Shown here one piece after another: positions 50,933 to 60,470 of a stretch of 64,000 nt of DNA. Within the stretch, counting starts at the first letter, position 1. Every line of letters begins with the position of its first letter. The DNA comes from Luteimonas_C sp035250245 (GTDB lineage: Bacteria > Pseudomonadota > Gammaproteobacteria > Xanthomonadales > Xanthomonadaceae). Where the stretch lies: the NCBI GenBank assembly GCA_035250245.1, contig DATFFH010000095.1, positions 62,001 through 126,000 of the forward strand, written 5' to 3'. The translations under genes and the position numbers were made by a program. The notes under the pieces were generated by a model that saw only the letters and a program-made list of their open reading frames with translations, was not told the DNA's origin and did no database searches.

Positions 50933-52627
50933 ATGCGCCTGTCGCGATTCCATCTGCACACCACCAAGGAAACCCCGGCCGACGCCGAGATCGTCAGCCA
51001 CCAGCTGATGCTGCGCGCCGGCATGCTGCGCAAGCTGGCCGCCGGCCTGTACACCTGGTCGCCGCTGGGCTTGCGCGTGCTGCGCAAGGTCGAGCGCATC
51101 GTCCGCGAGGAAATGGACCGCGCCGGCGCGATCGAAGTGCTGATGCCGACGATCCAACCGCGCGAACTCTGGGAAGAGACCGGCCGCTGGGAAAAGTTCG
51201 GCGGCCAGTTGCTGAAGATCAAAGATCGCAAGGACGCCGAGTACTGCTACGCGCCGACCGCGGAAGAAGTCATCACCGATTTCGCCCGCGACGAGCTGTC
51301 CAGCTACAAACAGCTGCCGGTGAATTTCTACCAGATCCAGACCAAGTTCCGCGACGAAATCCGGCCTCGCTTCGGCGTGATGCGCGCGCGCGAATTCCTG
51401 ATGAAGGACGCGTACTCGTTCCACCTGACCGAAGCGGACCTGGAACGCGAATACCGCAACATGCACGCCGCCTACAGCCGCATCTTCGAACGGCTGGGCT
51501 TGCGCTTCCGCGCGGTGCAGGCCGACAGCGGCGCGATCGGCGGCGACGCCTCGCAGGAATTCCACGTGCTGGCCGACTCGGGCGAGGATTCGATCGTGTT
51601 CTCGACCGGTTCGGACTACGCCGCCAACGTCGAGGCCGCGCAGGCCGCTGCGCCCGACGCGCGTCCGGACGCGGGCGAAGCGATGCGCAAGGTCGACACG
51701 CCCACGCAGAAGACCTGCGAAGACGTGGCCGCGCTGCTCGGCATTCCGCTGGCGCGCACCGTCAAGTCGGTGGCGGTCATGACCGATGACGGCTTCGTGC
51801 TGGCGCTGGTGCGCGGCGACCACGTCGTCAACGAGATCAAGCTGGCGAAGGTGCCGGGCCTGTCCGACTACCGGCTGGCGACCGAAGCCGAGATCCTGGA
51901 ACACCTGGGCAGCGAGCCGGGTTTCCTCGGCCCGGTAGGCGCCAAGAAAGCGATCCGTGTCGTTGCCGACCGCGACGTCGCGGCGATGGCCGATTTCGTC
52001 GTCGGCGCCAATGAAGCCGGTTTCCATATCGCCGGCGTGAACTGGGGCCGCGATCTGGCCGAAGCGGAGACCATCGCCGACATCCGCAACGTGGTCGAAG
52101 GCGACCGCGCTGCCGACGGCGGCGAACTGCGCCTGGCGCGCGGCATCGAAGTCGGCCACGTGTTCCAGCTCGGCCGCAAATACGCCGAAGCGATGGACGC
52201 GACCGTGCTGGACGAGAACGGCAAGGCGGCGGTGATGTCGATGGGGTGCTACGGCATCGGCGTGAGCCGGATCGTGGCCGCGGCGATCGAGCAGAACCAC
52301 GACGCGGCCGGCATCCTCTGGCCCGAGGCGATGGCGCCGTGGAAAGTCGCGGTGTGCGTGATCAATCCGAAGAACGACGCGGCCGTGGCTGCCGCCGCTG
52401 AATCGCTGTACGCGGACTTGAACGCCGCCGGCCACGAAGCGGTGCTCGACGACCGCGGCCTGCGCCCCGGCGCGATGTTCGCCGACATCGAACTGATCGG
52501 CATTCCGCACCGCGTGGTCGTGTCCGAGCGCGGCCTGGCCGCCGGCACGTTCGAATACCGCGCGCGCAATGCGAGCGAATCGGAAAACCTGGATCGCGAC
52601 GCCTTGTTCGCCAAACTCGTCGGCTGA
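50933..52627 (+). CDS. proS: ProS, prolyl-tRNA synthetase with editing insertion
   Basis: Class II synthetase. 564 residues, the bacterial type with a YbaK-like INS editing domain at about residues 230-390. Motif 1 region GLYTWSPLGLRVLRKVERIVREEM, motif 2 TKFRDEIRPRFGVMRAREFLMKDAYSFH, motif 3 GCYGIGVSRIVAAAIEQNHD, and a C-terminal anticodon-binding domain. The gene is complete and free of repeats. Confidence 0.97.
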   Translation: MRLSRFHLHTTKETPADAEIVSHQLMLRAGMLRKLAAGLYTWSPLGLRVLRKVERIVREEMDRAGAIEVLMPTIQPRELWEETGRWEKFGGQLLKIKDRKDAEYCYAPTAEEVITDFARDELSSYKQLPVNFYQIQTKFRDEIRPRFGVMRAREFLMKDAYSFHLTEADLEREYRNMHAAYSRIFERLGLRFRAVQADSGAIGGDASQEFHVLADSGEDSIVFSTGSDYAANVEAAQAAAPDARPDAGEAMRKVDTPTQKTCEDVAALLGIPLARTVKSVAVMTDDGFVLALVRGDHVVNEIKLAKVPGLSDYRLATEAEILEHLGSEPGFLGPVGAKKAIRVVADRDVAAMADFVVGANEAGFHIAGVNWGRDLAEAETIADIRNVVEGDRAADGGELRLARGIEVGHVFQLGRKYAEAMDATVLDENGKAAVMSMGCYGIGVSRIVAAAIEQNHDAAGILWPEAMAPWKVAVCVINPKNDAAVAAAAESLYADLNAAGHEAVLDDRGLRPGAMFADIELIGIPHRVVVSERGLAAGTFEYRARNASESENLDRDALFAKLVG

Positions 52628-52639
52628 CGCTCTTGAATC

Positions 52640-52815
52640 ACCCTCTCCCCTTGCGGGAGCGGGACAGGCGCGAAGCGCCAGGGAGAGGGTCGGCTTTTCG
52701 CGCGACCTGATTCTATTCCTCGGAAAAATGAGGCTTCGAAGCGCAAGTCGCGTAAGGGTTTGACGCGACTTGATGGCCCGCGCGCCCTCACCCAATCCTC
52801 TCCCGCGCGGGAGCG
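52640..52815. repeat. Family J-related element downstream of proS
   Basis: ACCCTCTCCCCTTGCGGGAG..GGCGCGAAGCGCC..GGGAGAGGGT at 52640-52690, and CCTCACCCAATCCTCTCCCG with a GCGCGGGAG end at 52776-52815. Shares its hairpins with the element at 33426. No gene is visible in between. Confidence 0.8.
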
Positions 52816-52836
52816 AGCTTCAAACCGTGCGCTTTT

Positions 52837-52903
52837 GTAGAGTCGAGCCTTGCTCGACTGCTTTTTCCACAAGCAAGAGCAGTCGAGCAAGGCTCGACTC
52901 TAC
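52837..52903. repeat. Family E palindrome pair
   Basis: GTAGAGTCGAGCCTTGCTCG and its mirror ending CTAC at 52900-52903. Fills the convergent gap between proS and the exporter gene and probably terminates both. Confidence 0.9.
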
Positions 52904-52914
52904 AAGATCAAGGG

Positions 52915-54249
52915 CTACAAGTTCCGCCGCGCCGGCACCAGCAGATTGCCGATCAACAACCCGGCGATCAGCGCCAACAAAATATTGATGACGGCCATCA
53001 GCGCCGCCTGCCCCACCGCGACATCCTGCTGCTGGATCAAGGTCAGCACGCCGCGCAGACTGGCGCTGCCCGGCACGAGCATGATGATGCCCGGCACCCG
53101 GATCAGCGCGCCCGGACGCTGTCCCCAGCGCGCGTAGGCGTTGCCCGCGGCCGTCAGCGCGAGCGCCGCCAGAAAAATGCCCACCGGACTGCCCCAGGCA
53201 TCGCCGGCGAAGCGAGAAATCAGATACCCAGCGGCCGCCGCCAGCATCACCAGCCAGTAGTCGCGACGATGCGCCCGGAACAACAGCGCGAAAGCGTAGG
53301 CCGCCAGCACCAGCGCCCCAGCTTCCACCCACAGCGGTTGCGGCCGGTAGCTGCGCACCTGCGGCTCGATGCCCAGCAGTTGCGCGACGGTCAGCGCGAT
53401 CACCGAACCCACCGCCAATTTCATCACCGTCATCAACGCGCCGGCGAAGCGCGCCGTGCCGGAGACCAGATGCTGGCTGGCCAATTCGTTGATCGCATTG
53501 GTCAAGGCCAAACCGGGCAGCAGCACGATCAACGCTGCGATGATCGTGGTGTTCAGATTCAAGGGCCCCACGAAGGCCGCTACCAGGATCACGATCGCGC
53601 TCGCCAGCATCGCCGCCACAGCGTCGCTGGCTTCCTTCATCCGCGGCCGCGACTCGGACCATTGTTCGAGCGCGCCGATACACAAGCCGGCCAGGCCCGC
53701 GGTGGCGATATCCAGCCACGGCAGCTGCAGCAAACCGCCGACCGCCGCCGCGGCCAGCCCGTAAGCGAACACCTGCATCGCCCGCCAACGCGCGCTGGGC
53801 TGGCGGTGCAGCTTTTCCAGCGCGGCCTGCCCGCCGGCGATGTCGAGGCGGCCATCCATCACTTCTTCTGCGATGCGGTCGGCCTCGCAGAGCTTATACA
53901 GATCGTTCTGGCCCGGCGCCAAGCGGATGACGCGGGTCGTATCGGTTTCGCCCGAGGGGCGCGAGGGATCGCTGAACGTCAGGATCATGCCGGTCGGGTT
54001 CGACCACGGCTCGCAATCCAGCCGCAAACGCTGCGCCACCGCGACGATGGCCGCCTCCAGCCGCTGCGCCGTGGTGCCGTAGCTGTGCAGATGCTCGGCC
54101 AGCTCCACTACGAACTGGACGCGGGCGGCATAGCGTTCGCTGGCGGGAGAGAAGATCGACACGCCGGAATCCGCAAAACCGAAGGCCGCCAAGGATCGCA
54201 TGCCGATCGCCGCCGGCGCAGCCCCGCCCGCCGAAGTGGATAGCCTCAT
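52915..54249 (-). CDS. Threonine/serine exporter family protein (YjjP and YjjB domains in one chain)
   Basis: 444 residues. The N-terminal half has a soluble ThrE-type segment (FVVELAEHLHSYGTTAQRLEAAI and EVMDGRLDIAGGQAALEKLHRQP) followed by about five hydrophobic helices; the C-terminal half repeats a set of helices with PGIIMLVPGSASLRG, the ThrE2/YjjB signature. E. coli splits these into two proteins that export succinate; Corynebacterium ThrE exports threonine and serine. Substrate here is unknown. The first 16 residues before the ATG at 54201 may not be translated. Confidence 0.82.
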   Translation of the reverse strand: MRLSTSAGGAAPAAIGMRSLAAFGFADSGVSIFSPASERYAARVQFVVELAEHLHSYGTTAQRLEAAIVAVAQRLRLDCEPWSNPTGMILTFSDPSRPSGETDTTRVIRLAPGQNDLYKLCEADRIAEEVMDGRLDIAGGQAALEKLHRQPSARWRAMQVFAYGLAAAAVGGLLQLPWLDIATAGLAGLCIGALEQWSESRPRMKEASDAVAAMLASAIVILVAAFVGPLNLNTTIIAALIVLLPGLALTNAINELASQHLVSGTARFAGALMTVMKLAVGSVIALTVAQLLGIEPQVRSYRPQPLWVEAGALVLAAYAFALLFRAHRRDYWLVMLAAAAGYLISRFAGDAWGSPVGIFLAALALTAAGNAYARWGQRPGALIRVPGIIMLVPGSASLRGVLTLIQQQDVAVGQAALMAVINILLALIAGLLIGNLLVPARRNL

Positions 54250-54279
54250 TCACGCCTGGCATGGGAAACTGCCCGCGCC

Positions 54280-55401
54280 ATGGCCGGACCCTCCGCCAAC
54301 GCGGAACCGCAGATCGCCGTCGACGAAAGCGACGGCCGCCGCCTGCGCTTGCGCGGCCGCTGGACGCTGCGCTTCGCCCAGCACATCGCCGAAGCCTTGC
54401 GCGGTGCGCCGGAAGATGCGCAATCGATCGACGCGCGCCACATCGACCGGCTCGACTCGGCCGGCGTACTGTTGCTGCTGCGCTTCCTGCGCCGGCGCGG
54501 GCTGGATTACGACGCGATCGAATTCCGCGCCGACCATCAGGCCCTGGTCACCACCATCGAGGACGTCGCCGACGACCGGCCGCGCAAGAAACGCGATTAC
54601 GGCTTCGAAGCTGCCCTCGCCCGTCTCGGCATGGCGGTGCAGGAGAATTGGAACGAGATCGTCGCCCTGGTCAGCTTTCTGGGCGAAAACCTGTCCAAGC
54701 TGGTGCGGATGCTGAAAGAGCCGCGCCGGTTCCGGCCGACCGCCACCGTCTTCCACATGGAGCAGGTGGGCCTGGATGCGGTGCCGCTGGTGATCCTGCT
54801 CTCTTACCTGGTCGGCGCGGTGATCGCCTTCCTGGGCGCGAACATCCTGGCCGACTTCGGCGCCACCATCTTCGTCGTCGAACTGGTCAGCATCGCCTTC
54901 CTGCGCGAATTCGGCGTGCTGCTCACCGCGATCATCCTGGCCGGCCGCACCGCGAGCGCGTTCACCGCGCAGATCGGCGCGATGGTCAGCCGCGAGGAAG
55001 TGGATGCGATCCGCACACTCGGCCTGGATCCGGTCGACTTGCTGGTGCTGCCGCGGGTGATCGCGCTGCTGATCATGCTGCCGCTGCTGACCTTCATTGC
55101 GATGGTGTCCGGTCTGGCCGGCGGTTTGAGCGTCGGCGCCTTCAATCTGGACATTCCCCCGCCGGCGTACCTGGCGCGGATGCAGGACACCTTCGAAATG
55201 CGGCACATGCTGGTCGGGCTGGCGAAGGCGCCCATATTCGCCATGCTGATCGCACTGATCGGCTGTTTGGAAGGCCTGCAGGTGAAAGGCACCGCGCAAT
55301 CGGTGGGCGAACGCACCACCTCCAGCGTGGTGCAGACGATCTCGCTGGTGATCGTGCTGGACGCGATCGCCGCGATCTGGTTCATGGAGATGGGCTGGTG
55401 A
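54280..55401 (+). CDS. MlaE-like ABC permease with N-terminal STAS-like domain
   Basis: 373 residues. The first ~110 residues form a STAS/MlaB-like domain (IDARHIDRLDSAGVLLLLRFLRRRG); the rest is the MlaE/YrbE permease: VGLDAVPLVILLSYLVGAVIAF, FVVELVSIAFLREFGVLLTAIILAGRTASAFTAQIG, EEVDAIRTLGLDP and five or six membrane helices. Thus MlaB and MlaE functions are joined in one chain, as in several proteobacterial MCE systems. It would carry phospholipid or other lipid between membranes. Overlaps the ATPase gene. Confidence 0.9.
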   Translation: MAGPSANAEPQIAVDESDGRRLRLRGRWTLRFAQHIAEALRGAPEDAQSIDARHIDRLDSAGVLLLLRFLRRRGLDYDAIEFRADHQALVTTIEDVADDRPRKKRDYGFEAALARLGMAVQENWNEIVALVSFLGENLSKLVRMLKEPRRFRPTATVFHMEQVGLDAVPLVILLSYLVGAVIAFLGANILADFGATIFVVELVSIAFLREFGVLLTAIILAGRTASAFTAQIGAMVSREEVDAIRTLGLDPVDLLVLPRVIALLIMLPLLTFIAMVSGLAGGLSVGAFNLDIPPPAYLARMQDTFEMRHMLVGLAKAPIFAMLIALIGCLEGLQVKGTAQSVGERTTSSVVQTISLVIVLDAIAAIWFMEMGW

Positions 55402-56222
55402 CGGAACACAAGCGCGCCGACGACGAGATCATCGTATCCGTGCGCGGCCTGGACAACCGCTTCGGCGAACAGGTCGTGCACGAAGGCCTGGACCTGGACG
55501 TGCGCCGCGGCGAGATCCTGGGCGTGGTCGGCGGTTCGGGCACGGGCAAGTCCGTGTTGATGCGCTCGATCCTGGCGCTGCGCCGGCCCGATGCCGGCCG
55601 GATCGAAGTGCTGGGCGTGGATGCGCGCTCGGAGGATCCGCACGACCGCCGCCACATCGAACGTAACACCGGCGTGCTGTTCCAGGATGGCGCGCTGTTC
55701 TCTTCGCTCACCGTCGGCGAGAACGTGCAGGTGCCGCTGAAGGAGTACTACCCGCATCTGCCCGATTCGCTGCGCTATGAATTGGCGCTGCTGAAAGTAA
55801 AACTCTCCGGTCTGCCGGCTGACGCGCTCGACAAGCTGCCTTCGCAGCTGTCCGGCGGCATGCGCAAGCGCGCCGGCCTGGCGCGGGCGCTGGCCCTGGA
55901 CCCGCCGCTGCTGTTCCTGGACGAGCCCACCGCCGGCCTGGATCCGATCGGCGCGGCCGCCTTCGACCAGCTGATCAAGACCCTGCAGGAAGCGCTCGGC
56001 CTGACCGTATTCCTGATCACACACGATCTCGACACGCTATACGCTATCTGCGACCGGATCGCGGTCCTGGCCGACCGCAAGGTGATCGCGGTGGCGCCGA
56101 TGGCCGAAATCGAAAAACTGGACCACCCCTGGGCCCACGAGTATTTCCACGGCCCCCGCGCCCGCGCCGCGCAGGAAGCGCGCGAGCGCGAAGGCCGCGC
56201 ACCGCAGACACAGGCGATCTGA
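55398..56222 (+). CDS. MlaF-like ABC transporter ATPase
   Basis: 274 residues from a GTG at 55398 overlapping the permease stop (GTGA). Walker A GGSGTGKSVLMRSIL, Q-loop LFQDGALFSSLTVGENV, signature LSGGMRKRAGLARALALDPPLLFLDEPTAGLDP, and switch His in ITHDLDT. The C-terminal tail after HPWAHEYFHGPRA is rich in Glu/Arg/Ala. Energises the MCE lipid transporter encoded here. Confidence 0.92.
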   Translation: MTEHKRADDEIIVSVRGLDNRFGEQVVHEGLDLDVRRGEILGVVGGSGTGKSVLMRSILALRRPDAGRIEVLGVDARSEDPHDRRHIERNTGVLFQDGALFSSLTVGENVQVPLKEYYPHLPDSLRYELALLKVKLSGLPADALDKLPSQLSGGMRKRAGLARALALDPPLLFLDEPTAGLDPIGAAAFDQLIKTLQEALGLTVFLITHDLDTLYAICDRIAVLADRKVIAVAPMAEIEKLDHPWAHEYFHGPRARAAQEAREREGRAPQTQAI

Positions 56223-56223
56223 C

Positions 56224-57150
56224 ATGGAAACCAAAGCCAATTACGTGCTGATCGGCGCCTTCACCATCGCGGTGGCGATCTTCGGCCTGCTGTTCGCCTT
56301 GTGGGCGGCGAAATACTCGTCGGAGAAGAGCTTCCGCGAGTACGACGTGATCTTCAACGAGCCAGTCACGGGCCTGACCGAAGGCAGCAGCGTGCAATAC
56401 AACGGCATCGCGATCGGCACGGTGAAGGAACTCAAGCTGGCGCCGAACGATCCGCGCCAGGTGATCGCGCGGCTGAAGCTGCAGGCCGACGCGCCGGTGA
56501 AGACCGACACCACCGCGAAATTGTCGATGACCAGCCTGACCGGCAGCCCGATCATCCAGCTCACCGGCGGCGACCCGCGCAGTCCAAACCTGCGCGAGAC
56601 GCCGGGCCGCGAAGTGCCGGTGATCCGGACCCAGCCTTCGGCCTTGCAGAACATCGCCGATACCGCCAACCGTCTGGTCGAACGGCTGGATCAGGTGCTG
56701 AGCGACGAGAACGTCAAGCGCATTTCCGACACCCTGGCCCACGTCGAAACGCTGACCGGCTCGATCGCTGACCAGCGCGAAGACTTGCGCGCGATCATCG
56801 CCAATGCGCGCCAAGCCACCGACCAGTTGAACAAGACCCTGGACACCACCGACCGCGCGGTGACCAACGTCGATCGCGAACTGGTGCAGAAGCTGCCGGG
56901 CCTGATCGCCAAGCTCGACAGCACCTTGACCAAGCTGGATTCGGCTGCCAACGGCGCCAACAACATCCTCAACGAGAACCGCACCGCGATCAGCAGCTTC
57001 GCCAACGACGGCCTGTCGCAGCTGGGCCCGACCTTGGGCGAGCTGCGTTCGCTGATCCGCGATCTGCGCCGGGTCAGCGATCGGCTGGACAACAATCCCG
57101 CGCGCTACCTGCTCGGCCGCGATGCGCCCAAGGAGTTCGAACCGAAATGA
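56224..57150 (+). CDS. MlaD-like MCE-domain substrate-binding protein
   Basis: 308 residues: one N-terminal membrane anchor (YVLIGAFTIAVAIFGLLFALW), an MCE domain (YDVIFNEPVTGLTEGSSVQYNGIAIGTVKELKL..SLTGSPIIQLTGG), then a long helical tail (about residues 140-290) with heptad-like Leu/Ala spacing that should form a coiled coil across the periplasm. Longer than E. coli MlaD (about 183), closer to the PqiB/LetB-bridging or Ttg2C-long types. One base after the ATPase gene. Confidence 0.92.
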   Translation: METKANYVLIGAFTIAVAIFGLLFALWAAKYSSEKSFREYDVIFNEPVTGLTEGSSVQYNGIAIGTVKELKLAPNDPRQVIARLKLQADAPVKTDTTAKLSMTSLTGSPIIQLTGGDPRSPNLRETPGREVPVIRTQPSALQNIADTANRLVERLDQVLSDENVKRISDTLAHVETLTGSIADQREDLRAIIANARQATDQLNKTLDTTDRAVTNVDRELVQKLPGLIAKLDSTLTKLDSAANGANNILNENRTAISSFANDGLSQLGPTLGELRSLIRDLRRVSDRLDNNPARYLLGRDAPKEFEPK

Positions 57151-57830
57151 AAGCGAGATTCGAGATTCGGGATAAGGGATTCCGCCGGCGCGCGATCGCC
57201 GCCGCGCTGACGATGGCGGTGTTGTCTCTGAGCGCATGCTCGATCCTCGGCGGCGGTTCGGAACGCGACCGCGCCAACATCTACGCGCCCGATCCGCGCA
57301 TCCAGGCCGATCCCGCTTGGCCGAACGTGACTTGGCAGCTCGGCATCGCGCCCGCGACCGCTGCGCGGATGAGCGACAGCCTGCGCATCGCGGTACGGCC
57401 CACGCCCGGCGAAATCCAGGTCTACAAGGGCGCCAGCTGGGCCAAGACGCCGACCGACATGCTGGAAGACGCCGTGCTGCGCGGATTGGAAGACTCGGGC
57501 AAGATCCAGGCCGTCGCGCGCCAGGGCAGCGGCGTCGCCGCCGACTTCCGCCTGGTGATGGATTTGCGCCGCTTCGAAGCCGACTACGCCGGCGGCGCCG
57601 CGCCGACCGCGACCATCGAAGTCAATGCCAAACTGCTGCACAGCATCGACCAGCAGATCGTCGCTTCGCGCACCTTCCTCGCCCAGCAGGCGGCATCGAG
57701 CACGGCCGTGCAAGACGCCGCGGCCGCGTTCGAGCCGGCATTGGCGCAAATCGCGCGCGAAATCGACGGCTGGGCGCTGACCACGGGCGAGGCGCACATC
57801 CGCGTGCACGGCGACGGCAACGCGCGCTAG
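57147..57830 (+). CDS. ABC-type transport auxiliary lipoprotein (PqiC-like)
   Basis: 227 residues with a lipoprotein signal (ALTMAVLSLSACS, Cys near residue 31). The domain pattern YAPDPRI..WQLGIAP, SLRIAVRPTPGEIQVYKGASWAKTPTDMLEDAVLRGLEDSGKI and FRLVMDLRRFEADY is that of the ABC_trans_aux family found next to MCE operons. It would dock the periplasmic MCE tube at the outer membrane. ATGA overlap with the MCE gene. Last of the four-gene operon. Confidence 0.85.
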   Translation: MKARFEIRDKGFRRRAIAAALTMAVLSLSACSILGGGSERDRANIYAPDPRIQADPAWPNVTWQLGIAPATAARMSDSLRIAVRPTPGEIQVYKGASWAKTPTDMLEDAVLRGLEDSGKIQAVARQGSGVAADFRLVMDLRRFEADYAGGAAPTATIEVNAKLLHSIDQQIVASRTFLAQQAASSTAVQDAAAAFEPALAQIAREIDGWALTTGEAHIRVHGDGNAR

Positions 57831-57853
57831 GCAACCTGCCGCTCCGGCTTTTC

Positions 57854-57957
57854 GTAGGTGCGAATTCATTCGCACGCTTTTCGGTAGACGACCAAGAGCG
57901 TGCGAATGAATTCGCACCTACGAAAAGCGAAAGCAGCGGAGCAAGCTCCGCTCTACA
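57854..57957. repeat. Family C pair followed by a single family B copy
   Basis: 57854-57921: GTAGGTGCGAATTCATTCGC and mirror. 57932-57957: GCAGCGGAGCAAGCTCCGCT then CTAC, one family B palindrome. Together they fill the convergent gap between the auxiliary lipoprotein gene and alkB. Confidence 0.9.
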
Positions 57958-57971
57958 CAAGCAGGTTGCCG

Positions 57972-58565
57972 CTAACGCGGCGCGAGTATCCGCCGGAACG
58001 TGAGATTGATCCGCGATCCGGCCGGCTTCGCCGTGCGCGGCAAGGCGTGGCGATAGTTCGCCTGGGTATCGCCGCGCATCAGCAACAGGCTGCCGGGCGG
58101 CAGGTCCAACGTGAGCTTCCGGGCCGGATCGCGGCGATCCTTCAGCGCGAAGCGCCGCTTCGCGCCCAGGCTCAACGATGCGATCACCGGCTGCGGACCC
58201 AATTCGGCCTCGCTGTCGCTATGCCAGCCCATCGAATCGGCGCCGCTGCGATACAGGTTCGCCAGCACGCTGTTGAAGCCCGCGCCCAGTTCGCGATTCA
58301 AGCGTTCGCGCACGGTCGCCAATGCCGCCGGCCAAGGGTGCGGCACGAAACGCGTGCCGGAATAGGTGTAGACCGCGTCCGGATCGCCGATCCAGCAGCT
58401 CAGCCGCGGCGAGTCGACCAGACGTCCGAACAAGCGGATGCGATGGACTTCCCACGGAATCCGCGCCATCAGATCGTCGAACAGCGCATGCGCCGCGGCT
58501 TGATCCAGCCAATGCGGATCGAAGGCGAGTTCGGCGCCGGGCAAGGCAATTGTCGTCAACGGCAT
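57972..58565 (-). CDS. alkB: AlkB-family 2-oxoglutarate/Fe(II) dioxygenase
   Basis: 197 residues. Direct reversal of N-alkyl lesions in DNA or RNA. Iron ligands H115-x-D117 in GWHSDSEAELG and H173 in YRHALPRT, and R185-x-N-x-T-x-R191 in RINLTFRRI, which binds 2-oxoglutarate. SLSLGAKRRFALKDR is the standard nucleotide-recognition segment. Closer to the ALKBH2/3-like bacterial group than to E. coli AlkB by length and opening. Monocistronic between repeat clusters. Confidence 0.92.
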   Translation of the reverse strand: MPLTTIALPGAELAFDPHWLDQAAAHALFDDLMARIPWEVHRIRLFGRLVDSPRLSCWIGDPDAVYTYSGTRFVPHPWPAALATVRERLNRELGAGFNSVLANLYRSGADSMGWHSDSEAELGPQPVIASLSLGAKRRFALKDRRDPARKLTLDLPPGSLLLMRGDTQANYRHALPRTAKPAGSRINLTFRRILAPR

Positions 58566-58621
58566 CCCGCGACCCTAGCGCGTCTCGACTTCGCTTTGTA
58601 GCTCGGCCGCTTTGGCTTTTC

Positions 58622-58757
58622 GTAGGAGCGGCTTTAGCCGCGAGCTCTTTCGGCAAACTCAGGTCTGCCCCGAGTTTGCGGGAAAAGCTCGCGGCTAAAG
58701 CCGCTCCTACGAAGAGCCAAGGCAAAAAAGCAGCGGAGCAAGCCCCACTCTACAAAG
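58622..58757. repeat. Family D pair and a family B copy
   Basis: 58622-58710: GTAGGAGCGGCTTTAGCCGC and its mirror. About 58729-58757: one inverted family B palindrome, slightly worn (CCCCACTCTAC). They lie between the divergently placed alkB and the ETF oxidoreductase gene, in what should be the promoter region of both. Confidence 0.88.
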
Positions 58758-58838
58758 CAAAGCCGGGTCGGAACACCGGATTTGCCCGCCCGGCCGCAAA
58801 AACGCGACAATCCCACCGATGCAAGCCAGGCAGCCAGC

Positions 58839-60461
58839 ATGAGCGAAGCCCAATCCGAAGCCGTCGAACGCGACGTGATGGAATACGACGTGGTCGCCGT
58901 CGGCGCCGGTCCCGCCGGCCTGTCGTTCGCGATCCGGCTCAAGCAGCTCAATCCGGACATCTCGGTCTGCGTGATCGAGAAAGGCGCCGTCATCGGCGCC
59001 CACATCCTGTCCGGCGCGGTGATCGAGCCCGGCCCGCTGGATGCGCTTTTGCCGGGCTGGCGCGAAGCGCCGCCGCCGATCTGCGTGCCCGCGACCGAAG
59101 ACGAATTCTGGCTGCTGAGCAAAGACGGCGGCCGCAAGCTGCCGATGCCGCCCGGCATGCACAACAAGGGCAATTTCATCGTCAGCCTGGGCGCGCTGTG
59201 CGCCTGGCTGGCGCCGCAGGCCGAAGCGCTGGGCGTGGAGATCTACCCGGGCTTCGCCGCGTCCGAAACGCTGCACGACGACGACGGCAAAGTCGTCGGC
59301 GTGCGGATCGGCGACATGGGCGTGGCCAAGGACGGGTCGCACAAGCCCGGCTACACCGCCGGCATCGACATCCGCGCCAAGGCCGTCGTGCTCGCCGAAG
59401 GCGCGCGCGGCCATCTGACCAAGCGCCTGATCAAGCGTTTCGGCTTGGATGCGGACAGCGATCCGCAGGGCTATTCGATCGGCATCAAGGAACTGTGGCA
59501 GGTGCCGGCCGGACGCGTGTCGCCGGGCAAGATCGTGCACAGCTTCGGCTGGCCGGCCGACGACAAGATCTATGGCGGCAGCTTTCTCTACCATCTGGAC
59601 AAGGACCGGATCGCACTGGGCTACGTCAGCGGCCTGGACTACGCCGATCCCGACTACAAGCCCTGGGAAGCCTTCCAGCAGTGGAAGAACCATCCACAGG
59701 TGAAAGCTTTATTGGAAGGCGGCAGCATTTTGTCCGCCGGCGCGCGCGCGATCGTCACCGGCGGCTTCCAGTCGCTGCCCAAGACCGAAATGCCCGGCGC
59801 GCTGCTGATCGGCGACACCGCCGGCCTGTTGAACGTGCCCAAGATCAAGGGCACGCACCAGGCGATCCGCAGCGGCATGCTCGCTGCCGAGCATCTGGTC
59901 GCCAATGGTTTGGCGCCGGAAGGTTTCGACGCGAAATTGCGCGCCTCCGACGCGATGAAGGAATTGCGCAAGGTCCGCAACGTCAAGCCCGGCTTCAAGC
60001 GCGGGCTGTGGTTCGGCATGCTCAACGCCGCTTGGGAAACCGTCACCGCCGGCCTGTCGCCGTGGACGCTGAAGAACAAGCCCGACTGGTCGGCGCTGGA
60101 CAAGCTAGGCGAGCACGAACAGCCCAAACGCGACTATCTGCAGCGCGAACTGGCGCCGCGCGACCGCCTGCAGGGCGTCTATTACGCCGCCACCGAGCAC
60201 GACGAAGACCAGCCGGTCCACCTGCGCGTGGCCGACACGAATATCTGCGTCACCCGCTGCGCCGAGGAATACGGCAACCCTTGCACGCGTTTCTGTCCCG
60301 CCGCCGTCTACGAAATCGTCGAAGACGAAGCGGGCAAGCGCCTGCAGATCAACGCCGCCAACTGCGTGCACTGCAAGACCTGCGACATCAAGGATCCGTA
60401 CGAGATCATCAATTGGGTCACGCCGGAGGGCGGATCGGGACCCAATTACCAGAATTTGTGA
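58839..60461 (+). CDS. Electron-transfer flavoprotein:ubiquinone oxidoreductase
   Basis: 540 residues from the ATG at 58839. Passes electrons from ETF to ubiquinone during fatty-acid and amino-acid oxidation at the inner membrane. FAD-binding AVGAGPAGLSFAIRLK, GAVIEPGPLDALLPGW, LAEGARGHLTKRLIKRFGLD, GDTAGLLNVPKIKGTHQAIRSG, and the C-terminal 4Fe-4S domain with CVTRCAEEYGNPC..CVHCKTCDIKDP. Ends GGSGPNYQNL, the conserved tail. Upstream ATG at 58782 is less likely, lying in repeat-adjacent sequence. Confidence 0.94.
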   Translation: MSEAQSEAVERDVMEYDVVAVGAGPAGLSFAIRLKQLNPDISVCVIEKGAVIGAHILSGAVIEPGPLDALLPGWREAPPPICVPATEDEFWLLSKDGGRKLPMPPGMHNKGNFIVSLGALCAWLAPQAEALGVEIYPGFAASETLHDDDGKVVGVRIGDMGVAKDGSHKPGYTAGIDIRAKAVVLAEGARGHLTKRLIKRFGLDADSDPQGYSIGIKELWQVPAGRVSPGKIVHSFGWPADDKIYGGSFLYHLDKDRIALGYVSGLDYADPDYKPWEAFQQWKNHPQVKALLEGGSILSAGARAIVTGGFQSLPKTEMPGALLIGDTAGLLNVPKIKGTHQAIRSGMLAAEHLVANGLAPEGFDAKLRASDAMKELRKVRNVKPGFKRGLWFGMLNAAWETVTAGLSPWTLKNKPDWSALDKLGEHEQPKRDYLQRELAPRDRLQGVYYAATEHDEDQPVHLRVADTNICVTRCAEEYGNPCTRFCPAAVYEIVEDEAGKRLQINAANCVHCKTCDIKDPYEIINWVTPEGGSGPNYQNL

Positions 60462-60470
60462 GGCCGGGCC

